From: Nesterenkonia cremea
GTDB lineage: Bacteria > Actinomycetota > Actinomycetes > Actinomycetales > Micrococcaceae
NCBI RefSeq assembly: GCF_014642675.1
Contig: NZ_BMIS01000001.1
Coordinates: forward strand, 434,001-498,000
Direction of reading: 5' to 3'
DNA length: 64,000 bases
Both the position numbers and the translations under genes were made by a program. This document shows positions 39,091 to 47,725 of this stretch, piece by piece (the stretch's first letter is position 1; each line of letters starts with the position of its first letter). The notes below the pieces were generated by a model. The model was given only the letters and a program-made list of their open reading frames with translations, was not told the DNA's origin and searched no databases.

Positions 39091-40476
39091 ATGACCGAGA
39101 CCTTCCCGGAACGCGAGTTCACCGCCGAGCAGATCGACGCCGGCCGCCGCGCCTATGAGCTGGACCGCGCCCATGTCTTCCACTCCTGGAGCGCCCAGGA
39201 GCCCCTGGACCCGATGACGGTGCTCGACGCCGAGGGCTCCTGGATCTGGGACGGGGAGGGCAACCGGCTGCTGGACCTGACCTCCCAGCTGATCTACACC
39301 AACGCCGGGCATCAGCATCCCAAGATCGTCCAGGCGGTGAAGGACCAGGCGGAGGCGCTGTGCACAGTGGCCCCGCAGCACGTCAACGACGCACGCTCAG
39401 AGGCGGCCCGGCTGATCACCGAGCTGCTGCCGGCAGACATCAACCACGTCTTCTTCACCGGCGGCGGGGCCGATGCCAACGAGCATGCGGTCCGGATGGC
39501 CCGGCTGCACACCGGCCGGCGCAAGGTCTTCTCCGCCTACCGCTCGTACCACGGCGGCTCCCAGCTGGCGGTCAACATCACCGGTGACCCGCGCAGGATC
39601 CCCAACGACGACGACGCCGGCGTGGTCCATTTCCTGCCCGCCTACCACTACCGCTCCTACTTCGGCCCGCAGGACGAGTCCTGGAGTGAGAAGGAGGAGG
39701 GCGAACGCGCGCTGCAGCATCTGCGCGACATGGTGGTCCTGGAGGGCCCCGGGCAGGTGGCCGCGATCATCCTGGAGGCCATCCCCGGCACTGCCGGCAT
39801 CTACCTGCCCCCGGAGGGGTATATGCAGGGGATCCGCGAGCTCTGCGACGAGTTCGGGATCGTGCTGATCATGGACGAGGTCATGGCCGGCTTCGGACGT
39901 TCCGGCATGTGGTTCGCCCACCAGCACTTCGATGTGGAGCCGGATATCGTCACCTTCGCCAAGGGCGTGAACTCCGGCTACGTGCCTATGGGCGGTGTGG
40001 CCATGGATGATGCGATCTATGGGACCTTCGCTCAGCAGGTCTACCCGGGCGGTCTGACCTATTCGGGGCATCCGCTGGCCGCTGCGGCGGCGGTGGCCGG
40101 CATCAACGCCATGAAGGATGAGCAGATGGTGGAGAACGCCCTGCGCCTGGGCGCGGAGGTGGTGGCACCCCGGCTGGAGGAGATCAAGGATAAGCACCCC
40201 AGCGTGGGCGATGTGCGCGGCGTCGGGCTGTTCTGGGCGGTGGAGCTGGTGCGTGACCAGACCACGCGTGAGCCGCTGGCGCCCTACGGGCAGACCGCGC
40301 CGGTGATGAACCAGATGGTGGCTGAGGCCAAGCGCCGCGGGGTGCTGCCGTTCATGAACATGAACCGCTTCCACATCTGCCCGCCGCTGAGCGTGACCGC
40401 CGAGGAGCTGGAGTTCGGCCTGGACGTGCTGGACGAGGTGCTGACCCTCGCCGATGAATCTGTGGCCGACGGCTGA
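39091..40476 (+). CDS. class III PLP aminotransferase (taurine/omega-amino acid type)
   Basis: An amine transaminase of 461 aa. The PLP lysine is Lys291 in VTFAKGVNSGYVPMGG; IIMDEV-like LIMDEVMAGFGRSG, FFTGGGADANEHAVRMAR and SAYRSYHGG complete the fold. The N-terminal DRAHVFHSWSAQEPL resembles taurine:pyruvate aminotransferases. Together with an IsfD-like SDR and a PucR regulator, it could turn taurine or another omega-amine into an aldehyde that is then reduced (inference). GABA or beta-alanine remain possible substrates, the latter noteworthy because panD is close by. Confidence 0.87.
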   Translation: MTETFPEREFTAEQIDAGRRAYELDRAHVFHSWSAQEPLDPMTVLDAEGSWIWDGEGNRLLDLTSQLIYTNAGHQHPKIVQAVKDQAEALCTVAPQHVNDARSEAARLITELLPADINHVFFTGGGADANEHAVRMARLHTGRRKVFSAYRSYHGGSQLAVNITGDPRRIPNDDDAGVVHFLPAYHYRSYFGPQDESWSEKEEGERALQHLRDMVVLEGPGQVAAIILEAIPGTAGIYLPPEGYMQGIRELCDEFGIVLIMDEVMAGFGRSGMWFAHQHFDVEPDIVTFAKGVNSGYVPMGGVAMDDAIYGTFAQQVYPGGLTYSGHPLAAAAAVAGINAMKDEQMVENALRLGAEVVAPRLEEIKDKHPSVGDVRGVGLFWAVELVRDQTTREPLAPYGQTAPVMNQMVAEAKRRGVLPFMNMNRFHICPPLSVTAEELEFGLDVLDEVLTLADESVADG

Positions 40477-40479
40477 GCG

Positions 40480-41296
40480 ATGGATCATCACGCCGACGAT
40501 GCCGGGCTCTCCGCCTGGACTCTGCCCGGGACCCCTGAGATCAGCCCCGGTGACGAGCTCGCCGCGCTGCTCGGGGACGCCCTGGCCGAGCATGCCGAGG
40601 CCCGCCCCGAGCGGGAGCCGCAGGAGGGGGATGTCCTGGTGATCACCAGCAAGATCCTCCCAAGGCGGAGGGCCGGATCATCCGGGCTGAGGACCGCGAG
40701 GAGACCATCACCCAGGAGACGGTGCGGGTGGTGGCCAGCAGACCGCGGGCCGAGGGGCCCGAGATGACCCGGATCGTGGAGAACCGGCTGGGCATCGTCG
40801 GGGCCGCGGCCGGTGTGGACGCCAGCAATACGGCCGAGGGGACGGTGCTGCTGCCCGAGGACCCGGACGCCTCAGCGGAGGCGATCCGGGCCGCGCTGAG
40901 CCGCCGGTTCGGCGTCGGGCTGGGTGTGATCGTCTCGGACACACTGGGTAGAGCCTGGCGGATGGGGCAGACCGATCTGGCCATCGGTGCGGCCGGGGTG
41001 CGGGTGCTGCACGATCACCGCGGCGGCATCGACGGGCACGGACGGCCGCTGGAGGCCCCGCAGATCGCCGTGGCCGATGAGCTCGCCGCCATGGGAGACC
41101 TGGTCAAAGGCAAGGCGGCCGGCCGGTGGCCGTGATCCGCGGGGCAGGCCATCTGGTGGTGCGCGATGAGCTGCCGAGCCCGGGTGCCCGGACCATGGTG
41201 CGGACCGGGCCGGGAGATATGTTCCGCCTGGGCACCGACGAGACCCTGGCCGAGGGCTACCGCCGCGCACAGGCCGGAGAGCCCCTGGAGCAGTGA
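40480..41296 (+). pseudogene. coenzyme F420-0:L-glutamate ligase (CofE/FbiB-like) with two frameshifts
   Basis: ATG 40480 opens a normal CofE start ([27 protein letters not shown]). Near 40660 the frame changes: [20 protein letters not shown] continues in another frame and runs through [37 protein letters not shown] and [17 protein letters not shown]. Near 41125 it shifts again to [20 protein letters not shown]. One added base at each place would restore a single protein. As written it is inactive, unless the assembly has two indel errors. The C-terminal flavin domain of mycobacterial FbiB is not present. Confidence 0.82.
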
Positions 41297-41323
41297 GCTG
41301 GGGTTGGGCTGAGGAGCTGAGTC

Positions 41324-41437
41324 TCAGGGGCGTGATCGGCCGTCAGGACCCAGGGATGAGCTTCCGCGCACGGCCAGCACCAGCGAGAGCTGATCCTCCA
41401 GGGAATGCGGATCCAGACCCGTGAGCTCGGCGATGCG
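41324..41437 (-). pseudogene. C-terminal fragment of a PucR-type regulator
   Basis: Minus-strand codons RIAELTGLDPHSLEDQLSL followed by VLAVRGSSSLG and a stop at 41326-41324. This is the final helix region of PucR-family HTH domains. No upstream part remains: the fragment ends where the nucleoside hydrolase fragment on the other strand begins. It marks a rearrangement junction near 41437. Confidence 0.5.
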
Positions 41438-41679
41438 ATCAGGCCGATGAGCTGGCGGCGGTCCATGATGCCCTGTGCATCGCCTATCTGTTGGATCCCG
41501 AGGTGCTGGAGCTGCACCGGATGCACGTCGCAGCGGAGATCGCCCCAGGTGCCTCCTTCGGCCGGACCATCATGGACCTGCGCGGCCGCAGCAGTCAGAA
41601 TCCCAACGCCCGAGTGGCCCTGAACGCCGACCGCACCCGCTTCTTCGACCTCCTGCTCTCCTCCCTTTCGCGTGGGTGA
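41437..41679 (+). pseudogene. C-terminal fragment of a nucleoside hydrolase (IunH family)
   Basis: The open frame reads DQADELAAVHDALCIAYLLDP, then HVAAEIAPGASFGRTIMDLRG and NARVALNADRTRFFDLLLSSL, matching the last ~80 residues of inosine-uridine nucleoside hydrolases (HDA...A.LLDP and the RG(R)T..D.RGR region). The N-terminal two thirds with the DTDPG calcium-binding motif are gone. A hairpin that looks like the original gene terminator follows at 41685-41728. Confidence 0.68.
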
Positions 41680-41684
41680 TCGAT

Positions 41685-41728
41685 AAAACCCACTTTTCTG
41701 TCCCAAAAGGGGTGGAAAAGTGGGTTTT
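41685..41728. terminator. nested hairpin after the nucleoside hydrolase fragment
   Basis: AAAACCCACTTTTC (41685-41698) pairs perfectly with GAAAAGTGGGTTTT (41715-41728), and the loop holds an inner CCC/GGG pairing around AAAA. The right arm ends in a T-run. It works as a terminator in either direction and resembles the other large hairpins here in layout, not in sequence. Confidence 0.82.
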
Positions 41729-42074
41729 CATGGGTTTCTCTGATCCCCCAGGGGCTGGGGCAGGGAGGTTATCCACAGATTTTGATCTTCGTTCCCGCGA
41801 GTCGGCCCGATGCGCTGGGATGGGGAGGTGGAAGAACCTCTGCCCACAGACGCCCGACGCCGACTCCCCACCCTTCGTGCCCGAGGCGGGTGTGCGGCGT
41901 CGCCAGCTCTTCGACAGCGGGCTGAGTCTGGCTCAGGTGCGACGCGGTGGCCGCGGCGCGCACCTGGGTGGACCGTGCGGTGGGCCAGTCCCTGGAGCAG
42001 GCGGTGATCGATGCCGACATAGCACCATTCGCGTCCTGATCAGGTGGAGCGTGATGTCGCCCGCGCGGATTAGC
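41729..42074 (+). other. gene-poor stretch before the insertion sequence; possible broken DUF559-type gene start
   Basis: No intact gene seen. A short frame from 41822 reads PEAGVRRRQLFDSGLSLAQVRR, which resembles the N-terminal helix of DUF559/AbiEi-type proteins, and then loses its frame. The other side of the insertion sequence (43501-43638) carries a C-terminus that could belong to the same gene. The link is weak. Confidence 0.3.
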
Positions 42075-43439
42075 GGCTCATTGCAGATGCGGGTGTAGCA
42101 GGGGTCTGAATCCTCCAGTGTCCAGCAGCGCTCGGGTGATGTAGTTAGTCAGGTTCCGGCATCCCAGGGCAGTGCCGCGGAGGTGTTCGAGGTGGCCGTT
42201 GATCGCCTCGGTGGGTCCATTGGATGTGCCGGGCCTTTCGAAGTAGGCCAGGATGTCGCCGGCCCGCTTGTTCAGGGTCCGGCCCAGCTTCTTCAGCTCG
42301 GTCAGCTTGGCCGGGACTCCGCGGCGCAGAGCGGCGATGACCTCTTGGAGCATCTGCTTGCCGTCCTTCTTAGAAGGGTGGCGGTAGGCGGCGACGATCT
42401 TCTGATACACACTCCAGGTGGCCTCGACTTCGACGTGCTCATCAGCAGCGAATACGCGCTGAAGCTTGTGGTCCTGGCGCGTGGTGAGCAGATCGACTCC
42501 GGTGCGCAGGGTCTTCCGTGCCCCTTAGAGGGGGTCACCGGTGCGGCCGCGGTGGCCGGTGGTCTCTGGTTGAACCCGTTGTCTGGTCTGGTCCAGCGCG
42601 TCGCCGGGCAGGGCGACCACGTGGAAAGGGTCCATCACCGCCACGGCGTCGGGGAGTTCTTCGGCGGTGGCGGTCTTGAACCCGGTGAACCCGTCCATTG
42701 CCACGACCTCGATGCCGTTGCGGAAGTCCTCGTTTTGGGCGTCGATCCAGGTGGTGAACACAGCCTTGGACCGGCCCGGCACCTTGTCCAGTAGCCGGGC
42801 AGGCCCGGTGCCGGCGCGGACCGGGGTCAGGTCGATGACCACGGTGACGTAGTGAGAACCCCTGCCGGTGTGGCGCCAGCAGTGCTCATCGACTCCGATG
42901 ACGGCCACACCGTCGAACCGGTGGGGATCTTCGATCAGCAGGTCCCTGCCAGTGGCCAGCACCGCGTCGTTGACGGTATGCCATGAACTGGCCAGGGCGG
43001 CAGCAACCCGGGCGATGGACATCCTGTCGATCACCACTGATTTCAGCGCCCACAGCACCGCATGCCGAGACAGCTTCGATCGCGGGGCCGCAGCCTGGGA
43101 TGTATCTTGCCGCCAGGCCCTGGCACAGTCGGCGCATCGGTACCGGCGGACTCTGACCCAGAGGGTGGTGGGCCGCCACCCCAGTGGCAGATGCGCCAAC
43201 TTCCGCACCACCGTGCCCCGAGGAGTCCCTTCACCGCCGCAGTCTCGACACCATGGATCATCCTGGGTGAGACGGCATTCAAGGATCGAGCCGTCGCGGC
43301 GGATCTGCTGGCCGGTGACGACGAGTCCGAGCTGGTCGAGCAGGCAGAAAGGGTTGAGGTCAGGACAGGTGAAAGTAGGCTTGGGCATGTCGAGGTCTTT
43401 CGAGTGGAAGGCGTAGGAACCTCCATCTTCGAAAAGGCC
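42075..43439 (-). mobile_element. ISL3-family insertion sequence, probably inactive
   Basis: A single transposase gene fills the element. Possible imperfect terminal inverted repeats are GGCTCATTGCAGATGCGGGT (from 42075, inward) and GGCCTTTTCGAAGATGGAGG (from 43439, inward on the minus strand), matching at about 14 of 20 positions with one gap. Flanking 8-bp target duplications were not found, so the ends are tentative. The element separates two small gene remnants. Confidence 0.6.
42078..43388 (-). pseudogene. ISL3-family transposase with an in-frame TAA stop
   Basis: The N-terminal zinc-binding region has the pattern CRDCGGEG...CADCARAW. The DDE catalytic domain includes VIGVDEHCWRH, VAMDGFTGFK and VMDPFHVVAL. 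At 42527-42525 a TAA replaces the expected Tyr of DPLYG: GRTGDPL, stop, GARKTLRTGVDLL continues in frame. The third catalytic region with GPTEAINGHLEHLRG lies after the stop. Ignoring the stop, the protein is 436 aa, normal for the family. As written it lacks the catalytic Glu region. Confidence 0.9.
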
Positions 43440-43500
43440 TCGACCTCTATCCAGCCACCGCCACGCCGCTGCTCCCCGTCCCTGCCTCTACACCCTCAAA

Positions 43501-43638
43501 TGCGAAGAGCCGGATAAGGCTGCGGCTCTGGGCTGGACAGAGGTGCGGGTCACTCGGCGGGATATGGTCGACGGCGGATGGCGGGCTGTGTGCAAAGTCT
43601 TTGCCGCCCTGCGAGCCAACGGCTGGCCCGGCCTCTGA
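43501..43638 (+). pseudogene. C-terminal fragment, possibly of a DUF559-type protein
   Basis: The open frame EPDKAAALGWTEVRVTRRDM then RAVCKVFAALRANGW ends at a TGA at 43636-43638, one base before the convergent P-type ATPase stop. LGWTEVRVTRRD resembles the last strand and helix of DUF559/Vsr-like domains (LGWTVLRVT.RD). No N-terminal part is attached; the insertion sequence lies upstream. Confidence 0.4.
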
Positions 43639-46224
43639 TCACCCACGAGCTGGGGCGGCGGTAGAGGCAGCGGAAGCTGAGGGGGTCTCCACCTTGGCGG
43701 CGTAGAAGCGCCAGCCCAGCTCCACCAGGCCGCTGCCCAGTACGGCCGCCACGAAGGTGGCCGCCAGCAGTTCGGCACTCGGCATCGCGAAGAGGTGGTA
43801 CTGCTGGGAGATCGGCACCAGCAGCACCAGCGCCAGCAGCACATACATCGAGCTGATCAGCACGATCCGCGGCAGGGTCAGCGGGCGCAGGGCCACATTG
43901 AGCACCCACAGCCCGACGACGGTCAGGCACAGTGTGGCCGCGGTCTGGATCCCTGCCGGGGCGTCTCCGAAGAGCCGCCCGAAGAAGCTCACCGGGATCA
44001 CCGCCAGGCATATCGCCAGCGAGGCGGGGATGGAGAAGAGCACCGATCGTCGCAGGAACCCGGGCCGGTAGCGGCGGGTGTTGGGCATCAGCGCCAGGAA
44101 GAACGCCGGACAGCCCAGCATCAGGAAGTCCACTGTGGAGAACTGACGCGGCAGGAAAGGGAACTCCCAGAACAGCAGCGCGTAGAAGAGTCCCAGCAGC
44201 ACCGCATAGGCGGTCTTGGTCAGGAACAGGTGGGCCACACGCTCGGTGTTGGCGATGACCTTCCGGCCCTCGTCCAGGACATCGGGCAGCCGGTCGAACT
44301 TCCCGTCCAGCAGCACCATCCGGGAGACCGCCTTGGTGGCCGGGGCGCCGTTGCCCATGGCGATGCCCAGGTCGGCCTTCTTCAGCGCCAGGGCGTCGTT
44401 GATGCCGTCGCCGGTCATCGCCACCACATGCCCATTGGCCTTGAGCGCATCCACCATGGCCCGCTTCTGCTCCGGGGTCACGCGCCCGAAGACCGAATGG
44501 GTGGCCATCACCGAACGCAGCGCCTCCGGATCCTGCGGAAGGCGGGAGGCGTCGACGCCGTCGCCCTCCACGTGCATCCCCACCTCGCGGGCCACCGCGG
44601 CCACGGTGCGCGGGTGGTCCCCGGAGATCACCTTCAGCCCCACGTTCTGGCTGTGGAAGTACTCCAGGGTCTGCTTAGCGTCGGAGCGGACGTTCTCCTT
44701 GAAGGTCAGCAGCGCCACCGGGTAGAGGTCGTTGGGCAGGCGCTCGCCGCGGCCCAGCGGCCCGGAGGCGCCGTCCACCACCGTCTCATAGAGCGGAGCC
44801 CGGGCCAGCACCATGGTCCGCAGCCCCTGGGCGGCGATCGCATCGGTGTGGGCGAAGAGCTGTTCTGCCTCGATGCCGCCGGCCACCACCGGGTCCAGCA
44901 GGATCTCCGGGGCGCCGAGCACCCAGTGTCCGGCCAGATCGCCGGCGTCGTCGGCGAATGTCACCGCAGACCAGCGCCGGGCCGAGGAGAACTGCACCTG
45001 GAAGGCGGCGTGGTGGCGGGGCAGCGCGTTGAAGGGCACCTGCAGCGCCGCCGCCGTCGGGTTGGCCAGCTCATCGTTGCCGAACCAGGCCAGCACCTGC
45101 TGCCAGGGCTCGGTGCCGGCGATGGCGGTGGAGCTGGGGTCCTGGCCCCAGGTGGTGGGCAGTCCGCGGCGGTCCAGCGGGGCCGCACTGTGGAAGGCGA
45201 TGGTGCCGTCGGTCAGGGTGCCGGTCTTGTCGAAGCAGACCACATCCACCCGCGCCAGGATCTCCACGGCGGGCTGCTCCTGGATGAGCACATGGGTCTG
45301 GGCCAGCTTCACCGCGGCCACTGCGAAGGCGATGGTGGTCATCAGGGCCAGGCCGGCGGGGATCATTGCGGTCACCGAGGAGACGGCGGTGACCATGGCG
45401 TCTCGCCAGGCGCCGTCGCTCCAGCCCTGGGAGATGGCCTCGGACCAGCCGCCGTGGGCCTGCATCTGGCCGTTGAAGACCACAGCGGTGATCGGCAGCA
45501 GCGCCATGGACAGCCAGAAGGCCACCTTCTCCAGGGCCCGGCGCAGTTCGGAGTTGATCTTCTGGTACCGCTTGGACTCGGTGGCGATCTTCACCGCATG
45601 GGCCTTCTCGCCCACGGCGGTCACCACAAAGCGCCCGGTGCCGGCCAGCACGGCCGTGCCGGAGAGGATGTAGTCGTCGCGGCGCTTGGGCACCGGTTCC
45701 GCCTCACCGGTGAGGATGGATTCGTCCACATCCAGCCCGCGGGAGGAGATGACGATGCCGTCGGCGGGGATCTGGTCTCCGCGGCGCAGCTCCACCACAT
45801 CGTCCAGCACGATCTGCTCGCGGTGGATGCTCATCAGGGTTCCGTCGCGCAGCACCCGGATGTGGTCCTGATGCAGCAGCGCGATGGCGTCCAGCTTGCG
45901 CTTGGCGCTGTACTCCTGGACCAGGCCGATGATCACGTTTGCCACTGCGGCCACGGCGAAGAGCAGGTCCAGCCAGCGGCCCAGGATGATGATCACCAGC
46001 GCGCAGACGCCGATGATCAGGTTGAACAGCGTCATCAGGTGGGTGCGGAGGATCTCCGCGATGGACCGCGAGGTGGTGTGCGGCTGGACGTTGTCCAGGT
46101 CGAGACGCTGCCGTTCGGCCACCTGGACAGCATTGAGCCCATAGGTCTCCAGGATGACCGGGTCCACCGGGGACCGCGACTCGGCGGGGTCGCGCGGTGG
46201 GGCTGCCTCACTCACCGATGTCAT
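43639..46224 (-). CDS. P-type cation-transporting ATPase (CtpE-like)
   Basis: Membrane cation pump of 861 aa. The phosphorylated Asp is Asp332 in VCFDKTGTLTDG. The actuator motif is ILTGEAEPVPK, the hinge is MTGDGINDALALKKADLGIAMG, and membrane helix 4 has SSVTAMIPAGLAL. No N-terminal metal-binding CxxC and no CPx motif, so it is not a heavy-metal type. The lack of a K+ signature and the general pattern resemble mycobacterial CtpE, a calcium transporter. The ion is unproven. It overlaps the next upstream gene by 4 bp. Confidence 0.9.
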   Translation of the reverse strand: MTSVSEAAPPRDPAESRSPVDPVILETYGLNAVQVAERQRLDLDNVQPHTTSRSIAEILRTHLMTLFNLIIGVCALVIIILGRWLDLLFAVAAVANVIIGLVQEYSAKRKLDAIALLHQDHIRVLRDGTLMSIHREQIVLDDVVELRRGDQIPADGIVISSRGLDVDESILTGEAEPVPKRRDDYILSGTAVLAGTGRFVVTAVGEKAHAVKIATESKRYQKINSELRRALEKVAFWLSMALLPITAVVFNGQMQAHGGWSEAISQGWSDGAWRDAMVTAVSSVTAMIPAGLALMTTIAFAVAAVKLAQTHVLIQEQPAVEILARVDVVCFDKTGTLTDGTIAFHSAAPLDRRGLPTTWGQDPSSTAIAGTEPWQQVLAWFGNDELANPTAAALQVPFNALPRHHAAFQVQFSSARRWSAVTFADDAGDLAGHWVLGAPEILLDPVVAGGIEAEQLFAHTDAIAAQGLRTMVLARAPLYETVVDGASGPLGRGERLPNDLYPVALLTFKENVRSDAKQTLEYFHSQNVGLKVISGDHPRTVAAVAREVGMHVEGDGVDASRLPQDPEALRSVMATHSVFGRVTPEQKRAMVDALKANGHVVAMTGDGINDALALKKADLGIAMGNGAPATKAVSRMVLLDGKFDRLPDVLDEGRKVIANTERVAHLFLTKTAYAVLLGLFYALLFWEFPFLPRQFSTVDFLMLGCPAFFLALMPNTRRYRPGFLRRSVLFSIPASLAICLAVIPVSFFGRLFGDAPAGIQTAATLCLTVVGLWVLNVALRPLTLPRIVLISSMYVLLALVLLVPISQQYHLFAMPSAELLAATFVAAVLGSGLVELGWRFYAAKVETPSASAASTAAPARG

Positions 46225-47372
46225 TCACCTGCAACGGAGATGATGAGTTCCTCGCCGTCGGCACCGACCTGCACGTCCAGCCGGAACGGGACGTCGTGGC
46301 TCTCGTCGAGCTCCTCACCGTCGTGGTGGTCCAGGGCCTCGAAGGTGACCGTGGCGGTCATGTCCAGACCCGAGACCTCCCAGCCGTCGGAGTCGAAGCT
46401 CAGCGAGGTGTCGGCGGCATCAGGCATGTCCCAGCTGATCGTGTCCGAGTCCACCTGGTGCGGGGTCTCGATGCCCATCGGGCAGCCCGAGGGCATGAGC
46501 ACCTCCTGCTCGGCGCACTCCTGCAGGAAGGTCTCGACCTCGCTGTGCAGGAGCTCCTCGGCCTCCTCGGAGGCCTCCAGCTCCAGGGTGAGCTCCTGAG
46601 CGGCGGGCTCGGCGTCGGCGTCGTCGTCCTCCTCCGGCAGGAGGACCTCAGTGGTGGTGCCGGCCAGCCACTGGCTGTCGATGCCGAACTCCACCACGCT
46701 GGGCAGGAAGGCGCTCAGCGTGACGGTCTCGTCCTCGAGGTTCACCGGCTCACCGTTGACCTCGATCTGCCCGACGCCGGCGGCTTCCGCACCGGGGACG
46801 TCCACCTCCAGGTCGGTGTAGGCCTGGGAGCCGACCTTCCAGTCGTCGAAGATCAGCCAGTGGTTGCCGGCGTCGACCACGGGCAGAGTGGTCTCGTACT
46901 CCTCGCCGTCAGCGGTGAAGGTCACCGAGGCGCTCTCGGCTCCCTCGGTGAAGCTCATGCCCTCCATGAGGGAGGCACTGTAGGAGAGGGGGTCGCCGTC
47001 GAGGAGCACGGCGTCGCCGCCGGTGTCCTCAGGCACAGAGTCCAGGTGACCCAGGGCCTCGGCGCCGTTGCCTGAGCGCAGGGCCTCCCAGTAGTTCTCC
47101 GCGGAGGCTTCGGTGGTGTAGAGCTGTTCGTCGACCTGCCAGGCGATGATCCCGCCGGCCACCAGTGCGACGGTCAGGGCAGTGCCCCAGGCGGCCCAGA
47201 CCAGTCCACTGCCCTTCTTCCGGGTGGGCGCCGGCGGCTGGGCATAGGGAGGTTGGTGAGGATGGGGCGGCTGGGCGTGATGAGGAGGCGCCGGGGGACC
47301 GGCAGGCGGGCCCGCAGGACCCGGCTGGCCCGGCGGCTGTTCGTCGCCGAATGGATATCCGTGGTGGCTCAT
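46221..47372 (-). CDS. membrane-anchored acidic protein, unknown function
   Basis: A 383 aa protein I do not recognise. Residues 1-50 are Pro/Gln/His-rich (PPAPPHHAQPPHPHQPPYAQ), then KKGSG and one membrane helix (LVWAAWGTALTVALVAGGII). The remaining ~310 residues are extracytoplasmic and very acidic, with an N-terminal stretch (AENYWEALRSGNGAEALGHL) like the DUF4878/NTF2-like lipoprotein-type domain, and several beta-rich repeats. The layout resembles the zinc-ribbon/TcaA group of anchored proteins. It is translationally coupled to the P-type ATPase, so it may assist that pump. Confidence 0.7.
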   Translation of the reverse strand: MSHHGYPFGDEQPPGQPGPAGPPAGPPAPPHHAQPPHPHQPPYAQPPAPTRKKGSGLVWAAWGTALTVALVAGGIIAWQVDEQLYTTEASAENYWEALRSGNGAEALGHLDSVPEDTGGDAVLLDGDPLSYSASLMEGMSFTEGAESASVTFTADGEEYETTLPVVDAGNHWLIFDDWKVGSQAYTDLEVDVPGAEAAGVGQIEVNGEPVNLEDETVTLSAFLPSVVEFGIDSQWLAGTTTEVLLPEEDDDADAEPAAQELTLELEASEEAEELLHSEVETFLQECAEQEVLMPSGCPMGIETPHQVDSDTISWDMPDAADTSLSFDSDGWEVSGLDMTATVTFEALDHHDGEELDESHDVPFRLDVQVGADGEELIISVAGE

Positions 47373-47585
47373 CTGCTCAAGATCCCCTGTATTCCTGCGG
47401 CTGCCCGTTCCGTCCCTGCGGGCAGCGTGACGTCTGGCTCAGCCTAGCAACCCAGAGCGATCGGGTCCCATCGGAGGCGCGGATCCCGGCTGATCTGTGA
47501 TGAAGAGGTGATCTTTGGCGTGCCCCGGGGTTCTCCCAGCCTCGTTCCGCACCCACCGCACGGCACCGTGCCCCATCCCACCGCA

Positions 47586-47665
47586 CCCCCGTTTTACCAA
47601 GGCAGATTCAGATTACCCCTGCGGATCCGCAGGGGTAATCTGAGAAGTGGTTGGTAAAACGCGGG
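47586..47665. repeat. 80-bp nested palindromic element, copy 2
   Basis: A perfect 36-bp inner palindrome TCAGATTACCCCTGCG/GATC/mirror at 47608-47643 lies within outer arms CCCCCGTTTTACCAA and TTGGTAAAACGCGGG (14 of 15 pairs). Its length and spacing are the same as the copy at 5681-5760. It is in the 353-bp gap (47373-47725) between the membrane-protein gene and eccC, both on the minus strand; I see no other clear feature in that gap. It may terminate the type VII operon. Confidence 0.87.
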
Positions 47666-47725
47666 TGAGGGTACGACGCCGGCGGCTCATCTCAGGCACG
47701 CACGGTCACCTCACCTGACCGCACA

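Noticed and set aside
43795..46599. A 934-codon open frame opposite the P-type ATPase
   Set aside because: Rich in His, Gln and Gly with no recognisable motif, and fully explained as antisense of a clear P-type ATPase.
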